Below the pieces are notes generated by a model that was not told the DNA's origin, did not search any database, and was given only the letters and a program-made list of their open reading frames with translations. 64,000 nt of DNA, from contig NZ_JAMZDZ010000001.1 of NCBI RefSeq assembly GCF_024172085.1, positions 1,054,001 to 1,118,000 on the forward strand. Reading direction: 5' to 3'. The DNA comes from Hamadaea flava. GTDB taxonomy: Bacteria > Actinomycetota > Actinomycetes > Mycobacteriales > Micromonosporaceae. The translations under genes and the position numbers were made by a program. This document shows, piece by piece, positions 24,967 through 33,331 of this stretch; within the stretch, counting starts at the first letter, position 1; every line of letters begins with the position of its first letter.

Positions 24967-25149
24967 TTACTTGTCGATGACGTCCTTGGCGGCGTCGGCT
25001 GCCTTGTCGATGCCGCCAGACGCCTTTCCGCCCGTCGCGTCGTCGGCCTTGTCTGCCGCTGTGTCGACGTGTTCCTTCAGCTTGTCGTCGCCGCCGGCCT
25101 TGTCGGAGACCTTGTCGACAGCGTCCGCGATCTTGTCCGAGATGCCCAT
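24967..25149 (-). CDS. MT0933-type antitoxin-like small protein
   Basis: A 60-residue highly charged helical protein: MGISDKIADAVDKVSDKAGG, then TAADKADDATGGKASGGIDK and the end KDVIDK. The run D-DATGGKxSGGIDKAAD matches the MT0933-like 'antitoxin protein' family of actinobacteria (PF14013 from memory), which includes small abundant stress-associated proteins. No partner toxin gene is adjacent, so a toxin-antitoxin role is not supported by context here. Confidence 0.75.
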   Translation of the reverse strand: MGISDKIADAVDKVSDKAGGDDKLKEHVDTAADKADDATGGKASGGIDKAADAAKDVIDK

Positions 25150-25305
25150 GTCAACCCCCGTACGCCCAGGTCCCCCGCGGACTCCGGGCGCTTCCGATGC
25201 TAGGGCCGCGACTGCCGCATCGGGGCGGATTCACCAGATTCCCGGCCGGCATACGCATACCCGCGCGCCGTCCGGGTAGTTGTCCGGCATGGCATAGACA
25301 ACCGG

Positions 25306-25521
25306 TCAAGCGTCACGGTCGGCGGACATCAGCCGGATCGACTCGGCCACCTCGTCGCGTTCGTATTCGCCCTCGGGCAGCGCGTCGAGTCGGCTGAGCG
25401 TCTCGGCGGGCAGGTCCGCGGCGGTGGCCCGGCGGACGATCTCGTCCCGGGTCACCCGCTCGTCGGCGACGTAGATCTCGTCGAGGAGTTCCTCGAGCCC
25501 CGGCAGCGGAACACCGCTCAT
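25306..25521 (-). CDS. DUF2795-like small protein
   Basis: A 71-residue acidic protein. VTRDEIVRRATAADLPAETL followed by LDALPEGEYERDEVAESIR matches the DUF2795 plan of a short helix, a turn and a RLDxLPExxYxxxxxV end. A longer relative with the same RLDxVPEGRYTREG core is encoded at 58712-59149. The ATG at 25521 has GGAGG nine bases upstream. It lies divergent to the SRPBCC gene with a 112-base shared promoter region. Confidence 0.7.
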   Translation of the reverse strand: MSGVPLPGLEELLDEIYVADERVTRDEIVRRATAADLPAETLSRLDALPEGEYERDEVAESIRLMSADRDA

Positions 25522-25633
25522 CGCACACACCTCCGTACTCCATGGAGCGAGCGCTGCGGTACCCGGGTTCGACGAGGCCAAACGCGTCGCCGCGAAGGTG
25601 GCCGGGCCGGTTGGACGACCGAAAGGAGTCGGC

Positions 25634-26176
25634 ATGACCAGCCAGACCGAGACCGTGGAAGTCGCGGTGCCGGTCCACACCGCGTACAACCAATGGACCC
25701 AGTTCGAACAGTTCCCCAAGTTCATGAAGCGGGTCAAGGAGGTCCGGCAGATCAACGACACGCTGACCCACTGGACGGTGGAGATCAACGGGGTACGCCG
25801 GGAGTTCGACGCGCAGATCACCGAACAGCAGCCGGACCGCCGGGTGGCCTGGATGTCGACCAGCGGCACCCGCCAGGGCGGCATGGTCACCTTCCAGCCG
25901 ATCGACGCCGACCACACCCGGGTGACGGCGCAGCTGGATCTGGAGCCGGAGGGCTTCGTCGAGACCCTCGCGGACAAGACGGGGATGGTCGGCCATCACG
26001 TCAAGGAGGACCTCGAGAACTTCAAGGAGTTCATCGAGGACCGGGGTAGCGAGACCGGTGCCTGGCGCGGCAGCGTCGAGGGCGGCCTCGTAGAGGACCG
26101 GGGCACGACCTACCAGTCCCGATCGGCTCAGCCGGGTTCGGCGCTGCCGTACGACGATCACAATCGTCCTTTGTAG
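25634..26176 (+). CDS. SRPBCC (START-like) family protein, COQ10/cyclase type
   Basis: A 180-residue soluble protein with a helix-grip fold: EVAVPVHTAYNQWTQFEQFP at the start, the central beta sheet WTVEINGVRREFDAQITEQ and RVAWMSTSG, then the C-terminal long helix ending in KEDLENFKEFIEDRG. A hydrophilic tail of 45 residues follows. The family binds hydrophobic ligands; related actinobacterial proteins are annotated cyclase/dehydrase or coenzyme Q-binding. ATG at 25634 preceded by AAAGGAG. Function unknown. Confidence 0.82.
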   Translation: MTSQTETVEVAVPVHTAYNQWTQFEQFPKFMKRVKEVRQINDTLTHWTVEINGVRREFDAQITEQQPDRRVAWMSTSGTRQGGMVTFQPIDADHTRVTAQLDLEPEGFVETLADKTGMVGHHVKEDLENFKEFIEDRGSETGAWRGSVEGGLVEDRGTTYQSRSAQPGSALPYDDHNRPL

Positions 26177-26200
26177 AACGGATGGCAGATCCGATGACCG

Positions 26201-26236
26201 CCTCGGGGCGCCCTTCCACCTGAGGGCGTCCCGAGG
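26201..26236 (+). terminator. Hairpin terminator after the SRPBCC gene
   Basis: CCTCGGGGCGCCCT pairs with AGGGCGTCCCGAGG (14 bp, one G-U) across an 8-base loop, 24 bases after the stop codon. Confidence 0.75.
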
Positions 26237-26273
26237 TGTCGTCGGCAGTGGCGGCGCTCGATACAGTGGACAG

Positions 26274-26876
26274 GTGCGCACCCGCGCCGTCCTCCTGGTT
26301 CTGCTCGCCACCCTGCTGGCGACGGCCGGTTGCGGCCTGATCGGCTCGGCGCGGCCCGATCCCAGCCCTTCGCCGGCCCCGGTCCCGCAGACGATCGTCG
26401 TCCCGGCGGTCACGGGCAAACGCTTGACCGAGGCGGCGGCGACGCTCAAGTCCCACGGATTCGACAAGGTCGCGTACCACGACTCGGTCGGCGACCGCAT
26501 CGTCCTCGAACCCAACAACTGGCTGGTCACGAAGCAGACTCCGGCCGCCGGCGCGAAAGTCGCCCGCGACACCGAGGTCACCCTCGACGTCGCCAAGCCC
26601 ACCGACGGCGTCGGCCCCGGCTCGGTGCAGGTCGGCGTGCTTCCCGACGTGCGCTGCATGGAGCTGCAAGCCGCCCAGGACAAGCTCCAGGAGGCCGGGT
26701 TCCTACTGCTCACCTCGAAGGACGCGCTGGGCGACCGGCACCAGGTCCTCGACCGCGACTGGGTGGTCATCGGCCAGAGCCCCGACCCCGGCCGGCTCAC
26801 GCTGCCCACCACCCGCGTCACCCTCACGGTGGTCAAGTACGGCGAACCCACGGGCGACTCCGGCTGCCGGAGCTGA
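26274..26876 (+). CDS. PASTA-domain lipoprotein
   Basis: A 200-residue exported lipoprotein. The signal peptide ends in the lipobox LLATAGCG (Cys about residue 21). After a proline-rich linker come two PASTA-like repeats: VVPAVTGKRLTEAAATLKSHGF (about 42-63) and LPDVRCMELQAAQDKLQEAGF (about 123-144), each of the 'P-x-V-x-G/x-A-L-x-x-x-G' form that binds peptidoglycan fragments in PknB-like kinases. Gene starts at a GTG only 6 bases after a TACAGT -10 box (26262-26267), so the transcript is probably leaderless. The membrane-protein gene follows by 15 bases. Confidence 0.82.
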   Translation: MRTRAVLLVLLATLLATAGCGLIGSARPDPSPSPAPVPQTIVVPAVTGKRLTEAAATLKSHGFDKVAYHDSVGDRIVLEPNNWLVTKQTPAAGAKVARDTEVTLDVAKPTDGVGPGSVQVGVLPDVRCMELQAAQDKLQEAGFLLLTSKDALGDRHQVLDRDWVVIGQSPDPGRLTLPTTRVTLTVVKYGEPTGDSGCRS

Positions 26877-26891
26877 CGTATCTTCGGGCGC

Positions 26892-27704
26892 ATGGTCCGC
26901 CTCCTGCAGTGGTTGCTCGCCGTGACCGCGCTCGCCACCGTCGTGGTCGAGATGCTCATCTGGTGGTACGCACAAGGCGGCGACTGGGGTCTGGCGGTGC
27001 GTACCGGCTGGGCTTTGCTCCGCTCGCTGGGTTTCCTGCTGCTGATCCGCCAGGTGCGGCTGGGCCGGGCCAGCGCCCGCCCGTTCGGGCTCATCCTCTG
27101 CGTGACGACGTTGTTCGCGGTCGCCCGGCTGATCCTGCCGAAGCAGGGGCTGCCCACCGCGCCGGGCGTACTGGGGTTCGTGGCGCTGTCGGTCCTGTGC
27201 GCCGCCGTCCTGGTGCTGCTCTATCGGTCGACGGACCTGGACACGCATCTGCGGCAGCATCCCCGGCGCATCGTGATGGATCGCAACGGGTTCTCCCTTC
27301 AGCAGGTCGCGCCGAAACGCCCGCCGGTGTCGGGGTGGCTGCTCACCGCCCGGGTCGCCGGGCTCGCGTACGGGCCGCTGATGCTGGTTCCGGCGATCGT
27401 CGCGATCGGCCTCGTCCTCGACGGCCGGGTGACCCTCGTGCCGCTGATCGTCATCTGGTTCGTCGCCGCCCTCGGGATGAGCTACCTGATGGGGATCGTG
27501 ACGTTCTTCCTGCTCCGAGGTAAGCGCTGGCCGCGCCCCGTGGTCATCCTGCTCACGGTGGCGGCGTTGGCCGTACAACTGCCGTTGTGCTGGCTGATGC
27601 TCGACGGCGACGGGCTGGTGCGGGACGGCGCGCCGCTGGTCGTGACGGCCGGGCTAGCCGTCTATGCGCTGTGGCGCGCGGATGTACCCACGAGTAACAT
27701 TTGA
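26892..27704 (+). CDS. Polytopic membrane protein
   Basis: A 270-residue inner-membrane protein with about eight hydrophobic helices, for example [66 protein letters not shown] (a cluster near 190) and [21 protein letters not shown] cytosolic loop of about 30 residues ([15 protein letters not shown] to PPVSGW) lies in the middle. I see no transporter or enzyme signature. It follows the PASTA lipoprotein by 15 bases, suggesting an operon, and ends two bases before the thiolase start. Confidence 0.75.
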   Translation: MVRLLQWLLAVTALATVVVEMLIWWYAQGGDWGLAVRTGWALLRSLGFLLLIRQVRLGRASARPFGLILCVTTLFAVARLILPKQGLPTAPGVLGFVALSVLCAAVLVLLYRSTDLDTHLRQHPRRIVMDRNGFSLQQVAPKRPPVSGWLLTARVAGLAYGPLMLVPAIVAIGLVLDGRVTLVPLIVIWFVAALGMSYLMGIVTFFLLRGKRWPRPVVILLTVAALAVQLPLCWLMLDGDGLVRDGAPLVVTAGLAVYALWRADVPTSNI

Positions 27705-27706
27705 TC

Positions 27707-28909
27707 GTGAGCCAAAACGTCTATGTCGTCGGCGTCGGGATGACGCCGTTCCGCAAGCCCGGCAGCGTCGACGCCCAGGGCGACGACGTCGACTACCCGC
27801 AGTTGGTGCGGGAGGCGGGGCGGGCGGCGCTGGCCGACGCGGGCGTCGAGTACGCGCAGATCGAGCAGGCGATCGCCGGCTATGTCTACGGCGACTCCAC
27901 CAGTGGCCAGCGGGGCCTCTACGAGCTGGGCCTGACCGGCATCCCGATCAGCAACGTCAACAACAACTGCTCGACCGGCTCGACCGCGTTGTTCCTCGGG
28001 CGGCAGCTGATCGCGGGCGGGCTCGCCGACTGCGTACTGGCGGTCGGGTTCGAGAAGATGCAGAAGGGCTCGCTGACGATGGCCTTCGGCGATCGGGAGC
28101 CCCCGCTGATGCGGCATCTGGCCGCCCAGGCCGAGCTCTACGAGCCGACGACCGCGCCGTACGCCGCCCAGCTGTTCGGCAACGCCGGACGCGAGCACAT
28201 GACCCAGTACGGCACCACGGCCGAGCAGTTCGCCCGGATCGCCGAGAAGAACCACCGGCACTCGGCGAACAATCCGTACGCTCAGTTCCAGGACGTCTAC
28301 ACGCTGGACCAGATCCTGGAGTCCAAGATGATCTCCGAGCCGCTGACGAAGCTCCAGTGCTCGCCGACCTCGGACGGGTCGGCCGCGGCCGTGCTGGCCA
28401 GCGAGCGGTTCGTCGACCAGCACGGGCTGGGCGACCGCGCCGTGCGGATCGCCGCCCAGCACATGGTGACCGACACGCCCGCCACCTTCGAAGACCGCAG
28501 CGCCATCAGCGTCGTCGGGGCGGACATGACCCGGCTGGCCGCGCGGAAGGCGTACGACACGGCCGGGTTCGGCCCGCAGGACGTGCAGGTCGTCGAGCTG
28601 CACGACTGCTTCTCCACCAACGAGCTGCTCAGCTATGAGGCGCTCGGCCTGTGCGGCGAGGGCGAAGGCGGGTCGCTGATCGACTCCGGCGCCACGACGT
28701 ACGGGGGTCGCTGGGTGGTCAACCCCTCCGGCGGGCTCATCTCGAAGGGGCATCCGCTGGGCGCGACCGGGCTGGCCCAGTGCGCTGAGCTGACCTGGCA
28801 ACTGCGCGGCCAGGCCGGTCCCCGCCAGGTCGACGGCGTACGCGCGGCGTTGCAGCACAACATCGGGCTCGGCGGCGCGGCCGTCGTCACGCTCTACACG
28901 AGGGCCTGA
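27707..28909 (+). CDS. Thiolase / lipid-transfer-type acetyl-CoA acetyltransferase
   Basis: A 400-residue thiolase-fold enzyme of the SCP2-thiolase group. The nucleophile is in [14 protein letters not shown] (Cys about 89); [10 protein letters not shown] and the [11 protein letters not shown] motif near the C-terminus (His about 345) complete the site. Such enzymes cleave 3-keto-acyl-CoA in beta-oxidation of branched or sterol side chains, or catalyse retro-aldol steps. GTG at 27707 follows a TAACAT box by six bases (leaderless). The racemase gene starts four bases after its stop, so the pair forms an acyl-CoA module. Confidence 0.88.
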   Translation: MSQNVYVVGVGMTPFRKPGSVDAQGDDVDYPQLVREAGRAALADAGVEYAQIEQAIAGYVYGDSTSGQRGLYELGLTGIPISNVNNNCSTGSTALFLGRQLIAGGLADCVLAVGFEKMQKGSLTMAFGDREPPLMRHLAAQAELYEPTTAPYAAQLFGNAGREHMTQYGTTAEQFARIAEKNHRHSANNPYAQFQDVYTLDQILESKMISEPLTKLQCSPTSDGSAAAVLASERFVDQHGLGDRAVRIAAQHMVTDTPATFEDRSAISVVGADMTRLAARKAYDTAGFGPQDVQVVELHDCFSTNELLSYEALGLCGEGEGGSLIDSGATTYGGRWVVNPSGGLISKGHPLGATGLAQCAELTWQLRGQAGPRQVDGVRAALQHNIGLGGAAVVTLYTRA

Positions 28910-28912
28910 CGC

Positions 28913-30001
28913 GTGCCGGGGCCGCTGGCCGGCGTACGCGTCGTGGAGCTGGCCGGGCTCGGTCCCGGCCCGTTCTGCGCCATGCACCTGGCCGACCTCG
29001 GGGCAGACGTCGTCCGCATCGACCGCAGTACGCCTTCCTCGCCGGTCGACCCCGATCACGACCTGCTCAACCGGGGCAAGCGGTCGATCGCGCTGGACCT
29101 CAAGGATCCGCGGGATCTCGACGTCGCGTTGCAGTTGATCGCGAAGGCCGACCTGCTCGTCGAGGGCTACCGGCCCGGCGTCGCCGAACGGCTCGGGCTC
29201 GGCCCCGACGTGTGCCTGGCCCGCCAGCCGAAACTGGTGTACGGGCGGATGACCGGCTGGGGCCAGGAGGGCCCGCGGGCGCGGACCGCGGGGCACGACC
29301 TCACCTATCTGGCGTTGACCGGGGTGCTGCACGGCATCGGCCGCGCCGGCGGCCCGCCGCAGATTCCGCTGAACCTCCTCGGCGACTTCGGCGGCGGCGC
29401 GCTCTACCTGGCGACCGGGCTGCTCGCCGCACTCTGGGAAGCCGAACGCAGCGGCCGGGGCCAGGTCGTCGACGCCGCCATCGTGGACGGCGCGGCGCAC
29501 CTGAACACGCTCACCTGGGGCTTGCTGGCCGGCGGGGCGTGGCGGGACGAGCGCGGGGTCAACCTGCTCGACTCGGGCGCGCCCTTCTACGACGTGTACG
29601 CCACGGCGGACGGCGAGTACCTGGCGGTCGGCCCGTTGGAGCCCCGATTCTTCGCCGAGTTCGCTCAGCGACTCGGGCAGCCCGACCTCGTCGACCTCCA
29701 GTACGACGCCGTTCGCTGGCCGGAACTGCGGGAACGTCTCCAGACGGCTTTCGCTGGGCGTACCAGAGCCGAATGGACGGAGATCTTCGCGGACGGCGAC
29801 TCGTGCGTGGCGCCGGTGTTGTCCCTGCGCGAGGCCGCCGAGGACGCGCACCTGGCGGCCCGGCAGACCTATGTGGACTTCGGCGGGACGACGCAGCCCG
29901 CGCCTGCGCCGCGCTTCTCGCGGACCCCGGCCGAGCTGACCCGGCCGCCCGCGAAGCCCGGCGAGCACACCGCGGAGGTCCTGCGCGACTGGTTGGGCTG
30001 A
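28913..30001 (+). CDS. Alpha-methylacyl-CoA racemase (class III CoA-transferase family)
   Basis: A 362-residue enzyme that epimerises (2R)- and (2S)-methylacyl-CoA so that beta-oxidation can proceed. Among CaiB/BaiF proteins it carries the racemase pair: H128 in AGHDLTYLALTGVLHGIG and D158 in NLLGDFGGGALYLATG, equivalent to the acid/base residues known from the mycobacterial enzyme MCR. The start GVRVVELAGLGPGPFCAM is typical. Coupled to the thiolase upstream (gap four bases), pointing to catabolism of methyl-branched lipids or sterol side chains. Confidence 0.87.
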   Translation: MPGPLAGVRVVELAGLGPGPFCAMHLADLGADVVRIDRSTPSSPVDPDHDLLNRGKRSIALDLKDPRDLDVALQLIAKADLLVEGYRPGVAERLGLGPDVCLARQPKLVYGRMTGWGQEGPRARTAGHDLTYLALTGVLHGIGRAGGPPQIPLNLLGDFGGGALYLATGLLAALWEAERSGRGQVVDAAIVDGAAHLNTLTWGLLAGGAWRDERGVNLLDSGAPFYDVYATADGEYLAVGPLEPRFFAEFAQRLGQPDLVDLQYDAVRWPELRERLQTAFAGRTRAEWTEIFADGDSCVAPVLSLREAAEDAHLAARQTYVDFGGTTQPAPAPRFSRTPAELTRPPAKPGEHTAEVLRDWLG

Positions 30002-30046
30002 CCCCCGCCGGACAGAGATCCAATATCGGACTTATGCTAGCTTTTC

Positions 30047-30790
30047 GTGCTCTTCGTCCGAATGCGAGATCTCGTGCTCAAGCTGGCAACGTGGTTCACG
30101 GCGGTGGCGGCGCTGCTCCTGGCGACCGCACCGGCGTCCGCCGCGCCCGGACAGGCCGACGCGTACGCCGTGCCCGACCGGACCTACCACTACCTGCACG
30201 TCGGCGACGTCCTGACGGCACAGCTGACCGTCCGCAACCGGGGACCGCACAGCGCGGACATCATGGTCGGTCGGCCGCGGGCGGACGGGTTCACGTTCCT
30301 GAGCTGGACCGGCTGCCCGCACATCGTCGAGGGCACCTGCCACCGCTCCCTGGCCGTCGGCTCGTCGATCCACGTCGGCGTACGCATGCGGCTGCGCAGC
30401 GACAGCCCCGCCTCGCCGCATCTGGGCTTCACGGTCGCCGACGCGGCCGACCCCAACACCGGCGACGACGGCGTGACCCTGGCGATCTGCGTCTACGAGT
30501 CGCACCAGTGCAGCCGTACGCTGTCCGGCCCCGCACCGTTCCCGGCGTCCTCCCCGTCGCCCGCCGCCACGCGGCTCGCCGTCGCCGCCGCGACCGCACC
30601 CCCGTCCGCGGCCTCGTCGTCCGCCGCCTCGTCGTCCGCCGCCTCGTCGTCCGTCGCACCGTCGTCAGCCGCAGCCAAGCTCGCCGAGACCGCCTCGCCG
30701 TTACGGGGCGCGTGGCTCGCCACACTCGCCCCCGCGCTCATCCTGCTGACCGCCGCCTTCGTCTCGACCCGTTTCCGCCGTCCCCACTGA
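30047..30790 (+). CDS. Secreted, C-terminally anchored cell-surface protein
   Basis: A 247-residue exported protein: Sec signal (LATWFTAVAALLLATAPASA), a beta-rich domain of about 120 residues with VGDVLTAQLTVRNRGPHSAD (a DUF11-like opening) and two cysteine pairs (GCPHIVEGTC, ICVYESHQC), an alanine/serine/proline stalk (SSSAASSSAASSSVAPSS), and a terminal membrane helix before RFRRPH. There is no LPXTG. Start GTG at 30047, eight bases after a TATGCT box; an ATG 15 bases on is an alternative. Confidence 0.75.
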   Translation: MLFVRMRDLVLKLATWFTAVAALLLATAPASAAPGQADAYAVPDRTYHYLHVGDVLTAQLTVRNRGPHSADIMVGRPRADGFTFLSWTGCPHIVEGTCHRSLAVGSSIHVGVRMRLRSDSPASPHLGFTVADAADPNTGDDGVTLAICVYESHQCSRTLSGPAPFPASSPSPAATRLAVAAATAPPSAASSSAASSSAASSSVAPSSAAAKLAETASPLRGAWLATLAPALILLTAAFVSTRFRRPH

Positions 30791-31375
30791 CCGCGCCCCT
30801 TCCCCCGCCTGACCCTTTCCCGTCGATCATGAACTAGCGGCCATGATCGACCGGCGTGTCGCGTCCGCAGCTCCCTGATCGTTCCCCCAGCGCCCTGATC
30901 AACTCCGTTGCCGGAGCCGCGCGACCAGACTCCGAACCAGAGCCGCGCGACCAGACCCGTCACCAGCGCCACCCGCAAAGACCCGTCATCAGAGCCCCGC
31001 GACCAGACTCCTCACCGGAGCCGCGCGGCGAGACCCGTCACCAGAGCCCCCCGACCAGACGCCTCACCGGAGCCGCGCGGCAAGACCCGTCACCAGAGCC
31101 ACCCGACCAGACTCCTCACCGGAGCCGCGCGGCAAGACCCGTCACCAGAGCCACCCGACCAGACTCCTCACCGGAGCCGCGCGGCAAGACCCGTCACCAG
31201 AGCCACCCGACCAGACTCCTCACCAGAGCCGCGCGGCAAGACCCGTCACCAGAGCCCCCCGACCAGACGCCTCACCAGAGCCGCGCGGCAAGACCCGTCA
31301 CCAGGCCCACCCGACCAGAATCCGAACCAGAGCCGCGCGGCAAGACCCGTCAGCGGAGCCGAACGAAGAGACCCG
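30791..31375. other. 585-base gene-free stretch holding repeat copy D and a 26-bp array
   Basis: Between two convergent genes. It contains one dispersed repeat (30815-30910) and 18 tandem 26-bp units (30911-31378). Open frames on either strand are artefacts of the repetitive sequence. Confidence 0.8.
30815..30910 (-). repeat. Dispersed GATCATGA-type intergenic repeat, copy D
   Basis: Read on the minus strand it has AGTTGATCAGGGCGCTG, GACGCGACACGCCGGTCG and TAGTTCATGATCGACG, matching copy E. GATCATG and CATGATC (30823-30850) form a small hairpin. It runs into the tandem array at 30911. Confidence 0.65.
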
Positions 31376-31378
31376 CTA
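30911..31378. repeat. 26-bp tandem array, 18 units, with 52-bp higher-order period
   Basis: Eighteen contiguous 26-bp units. Two alternating versions occur: one with GAGCCGCGCGGCAAGAC (containing the palindrome GCCGCGCGGC) and one with GAGCCACCCGACCAGAC, so the pattern repeats every 52 bp. Unit ends are mostly CCGTCA or TCCTCA. Central units are nearly identical, outer ones more divergent. The last unit contains the stop codon of the MaoC gene (TAG on the minus strand, 31376-31378). Confidence 0.9.
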
Positions 31379-32158
31379 GAGCCTGCCGAACTCGGCGAGG
31401 CCGTTCCGGATGACAACCGCCCCCGAGTCGGACACCGTCTCGAACTGAACGACACCGGGCGCGACCGGCCAGAACGAGTGCGTGATCTCCTGGCCCGGCA
31501 GCACCGGCTGGCTGAACCGCACGGCCAGGCGGCGCAGCGTACGCGGATCGCCGCCGCCGACCGCCATGATCGCTGCCCACGAGGTGAACGCCATCGTGCA
31601 CAGTCCGTGCGCGATGATCCCCGGCAGCCCGGCTCGCCGGGCTATCCCGTCGTCGAGGTGGATCGGCATCGGATCACCGGCGGCCTCGGCGTACCGGAAG
31701 GTCTGGTCGGGATCGATCCGGGCCGTGACCGTGGTCGCCGGACGGCTTCGGAGCGCTTCGTCGAAATCGTGTACCGGGGCGGGATCGCCGAAAGCCATGC
31801 CCGTCCAGCCTCGGATGAAGGCCGTGATGACCTGCTCGTTGACGAGGTCGTCGCCCGCATGAGTCGCCGTACGCACGACGACGCTGGTCCCGGACGCCTT
31901 CGGCCGCACCCCGACGACCGCTGCCGACGACCGGAGATCCATCCCCGGCGTGATCGGCCGATGGATGCGGATGTCCTGTTCCCCGTGCAGGATCAGGGCC
32001 AGCGCCTCGATCGGGGCCGCACCCATGACCGCCTCGACGACGACCTCCCATACCGGCACGATCGCGAAGACGGGCGGGGCCAGCTCACCCGACAGATGCT
32101 CCGGAATCGGGTCGTTCGTCGCCCTCGCGTACGCGATCGTCTGGTCGGACGTGATCAC
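31376..32158 (-). CDS. MaoC-like double hot-dog dehydratase
   Basis: A 260-residue protein with two hot-dog halves. The second half has the hydratase signature FRYAEAAGDPMPIHLDDGIARRAGLPGIIAHGL, here best seen as AAGDPMPIH and GIIAHGLCTMAF, with the Asp/His pair of (R)-specific enoyl-CoA hydratases; the first half starts TIAYARATNDPIPEHLSGE. Substrates are 2-enoyl or 3-hydroxyacyl thioesters. The GTG at 32158 has GGAGG eight bases before it and overlaps the ATP-grasp stop by four bases. Its stop codon lies inside the first... last unit of the adjacent tandem array. Confidence 0.82.
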   Translation of the reverse strand: MITSDQTIAYARATNDPIPEHLSGELAPPVFAIVPVWEVVVEAVMGAAPIEALALILHGEQDIRIHRPITPGMDLRSSAAVVGVRPKASGTSVVVRTATHAGDDLVNEQVITAFIRGWTGMAFGDPAPVHDFDEALRSRPATTVTARIDPDQTFRYAEAAGDPMPIHLDDGIARRAGLPGIIAHGLCTMAFTSWAAIMAVGGGDPRTLRRLAVRFSQPVLPGQEITHSFWPVAPGVVQFETVSDSGAVVIRNGLAEFGRL

Positions 32159-33219
32159 GGCGTACCTCCGGTCGGACGGCTGAGCAGGACGGCGTCTCGT
32201 TCCAACTCGGCGGGGTCGGAGTTCCACAGCACGACGGAGTCGATCGTGCTCCGCCGGTAGACCTCGTGCGGCGAGGTCACCGGCGGCAGCTCACCCGGCC
32301 GCCGCCACACCCACGCGGCGTCGAGATCCGTCCGATGTGGACTGTCGATCGGCAGCCCGGCCTGCAAACGCAGGTGCGCCGCCTCCAGATTGATTCCGGC
32401 GTGCCGCACCGCCATCCGGGGCACGTCACCACCCGGCGCCCGGCCGGCGACCTCCACGACGACCGGCACGCCCTCGCGCACGATCAGTTCGGTGTGGACG
32501 ACCATCTCGGCGTACCCCAGCGCCGCGACCACGCGTTCGTTCAGCTCGTGGAGACTGTCGTACCGCACGCTCATACTGCCTATCGGGAGGTCGAGCAGCG
32601 GACCCAGGTAACGGCCGACCTGCACCGGTTCTACGTGCCTTGTGCGTACAACTGAATTGACGTGATGGCCCACGCCCAGGACGAACTCCTCGGCCTCCCA
32701 GCCCGCCTCACCCTCGTGAGCCGCGAGCCAATCGCGCAGCTCAGCCACGGTGCGCAGGACGCGGACGCCGCGGGAGTTGGCCTCCTGCCGCGGCTTGACC
32801 ACCACGGGCAGCCCAACGCGAGTCAGGACCTCCGCCTCAGTCCGCGCCACCATCGGCTCGAAAGCCACGAACCGGGGCACGGTGATCCCGGCCGCGGCCA
32901 GCTCGCGCTTCATCGTGACCTTGTCCAGATAATTCAACGGGTACGCGGGAAGCCGCGCCGCCAGCCCCAGAAGCCCCCGGAGCCCGGCGCAGTCGGCGAG
33001 CGCGTATTCGTCGTTCGTGACCACCTCGTCCGGCCGGACCTCGGCGAGCACGGCCGCCCAGTCCCCGCGATCGGCCCGGATCACCGGGGGCGACTCGCCA
33101 TCCACGTCCTCCCGGACGGCCGGCTCCCCCGCCGAAATGACGACGCACTCCGCCTCGGGAAAGACCTCGCGAAGGTCGGTCGTCAACGGCTGCCGCGCGT
33201 GCAGAACCGCGATCTTCAT
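32155..33219 (-). CDS. ATP-grasp domain ligase
   Basis: A 354-residue enzyme of the ATP-grasp fold, which joins a carboxylate to an amine or thiol through an acyl-phosphate. Signatures: LNYLDKVTMKRELAAAGI (start of the fold), LPVVVKPRQEANSRGVRVL with the ATP lysine and glycine loop, EEFVLGVGHHVNSVV, and the metal site VVVEVAGRAPGGDVPRMA. The N-terminal 95 residues are a Rossmann-like domain with VVTNDEYALADCAGLRGLLG, as in carbamoyl-phosphate-type carboxylases. The gene is coupled to a MaoC dehydratase by a four-base overlap. The substrate is unknown. Confidence 0.85.
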   Translation of the reverse strand: MKIAVLHARQPLTTDLREVFPEAECVVISAGEPAVREDVDGESPPVIRADRGDWAAVLAEVRPDEVVTNDEYALADCAGLRGLLGLAARLPAYPLNYLDKVTMKRELAAAGITVPRFVAFEPMVARTEAEVLTRVGLPVVVKPRQEANSRGVRVLRTVAELRDWLAAHEGEAGWEAEEFVLGVGHHVNSVVRTRHVEPVQVGRYLGPLLDLPIGSMSVRYDSLHELNERVVAALGYAEMVVHTELIVREGVPVVVEVAGRAPGGDVPRMAVRHAGINLEAAHLRLQAGLPIDSPHRTDLDAAWVWRRPGELPPVTSPHEVYRRSTIDSVVLWNSDPAELERDAVLLSRPTGGTP

Positions 33220-33331
33220 GACGCTCCCTCGACTGCCGCGAGATCATGGTCAGTTTCACGCTGTCGTTCGAGGGCAGCGACCGGATCTGGTTCGGACATG
33301 GCCCACAGGATACGAGGACTAGGCTCGGCTG

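Noticed and set aside
24967-25149. Toxin-antitoxin locus
   Set aside because: The small protein resembles the MT0933 antitoxin family but no toxin-like gene is adjacent; neighbours are an SDR gene and a DUF2795-like gene.
30911-31378. CRISPR array
   Set aside because: Repeats are contiguous 26-bp units; the alternating 'spacer' units are themselves near-identical to one another, and there are no cas genes.
30856-32260. Open frames of 185 and 450 codons through the tandem array
   Set aside because: They arise because a GC-rich 26-bp repeat without stop codons is read in several frames; the second also runs antisense through the MaoC gene. No start signal or protein character.
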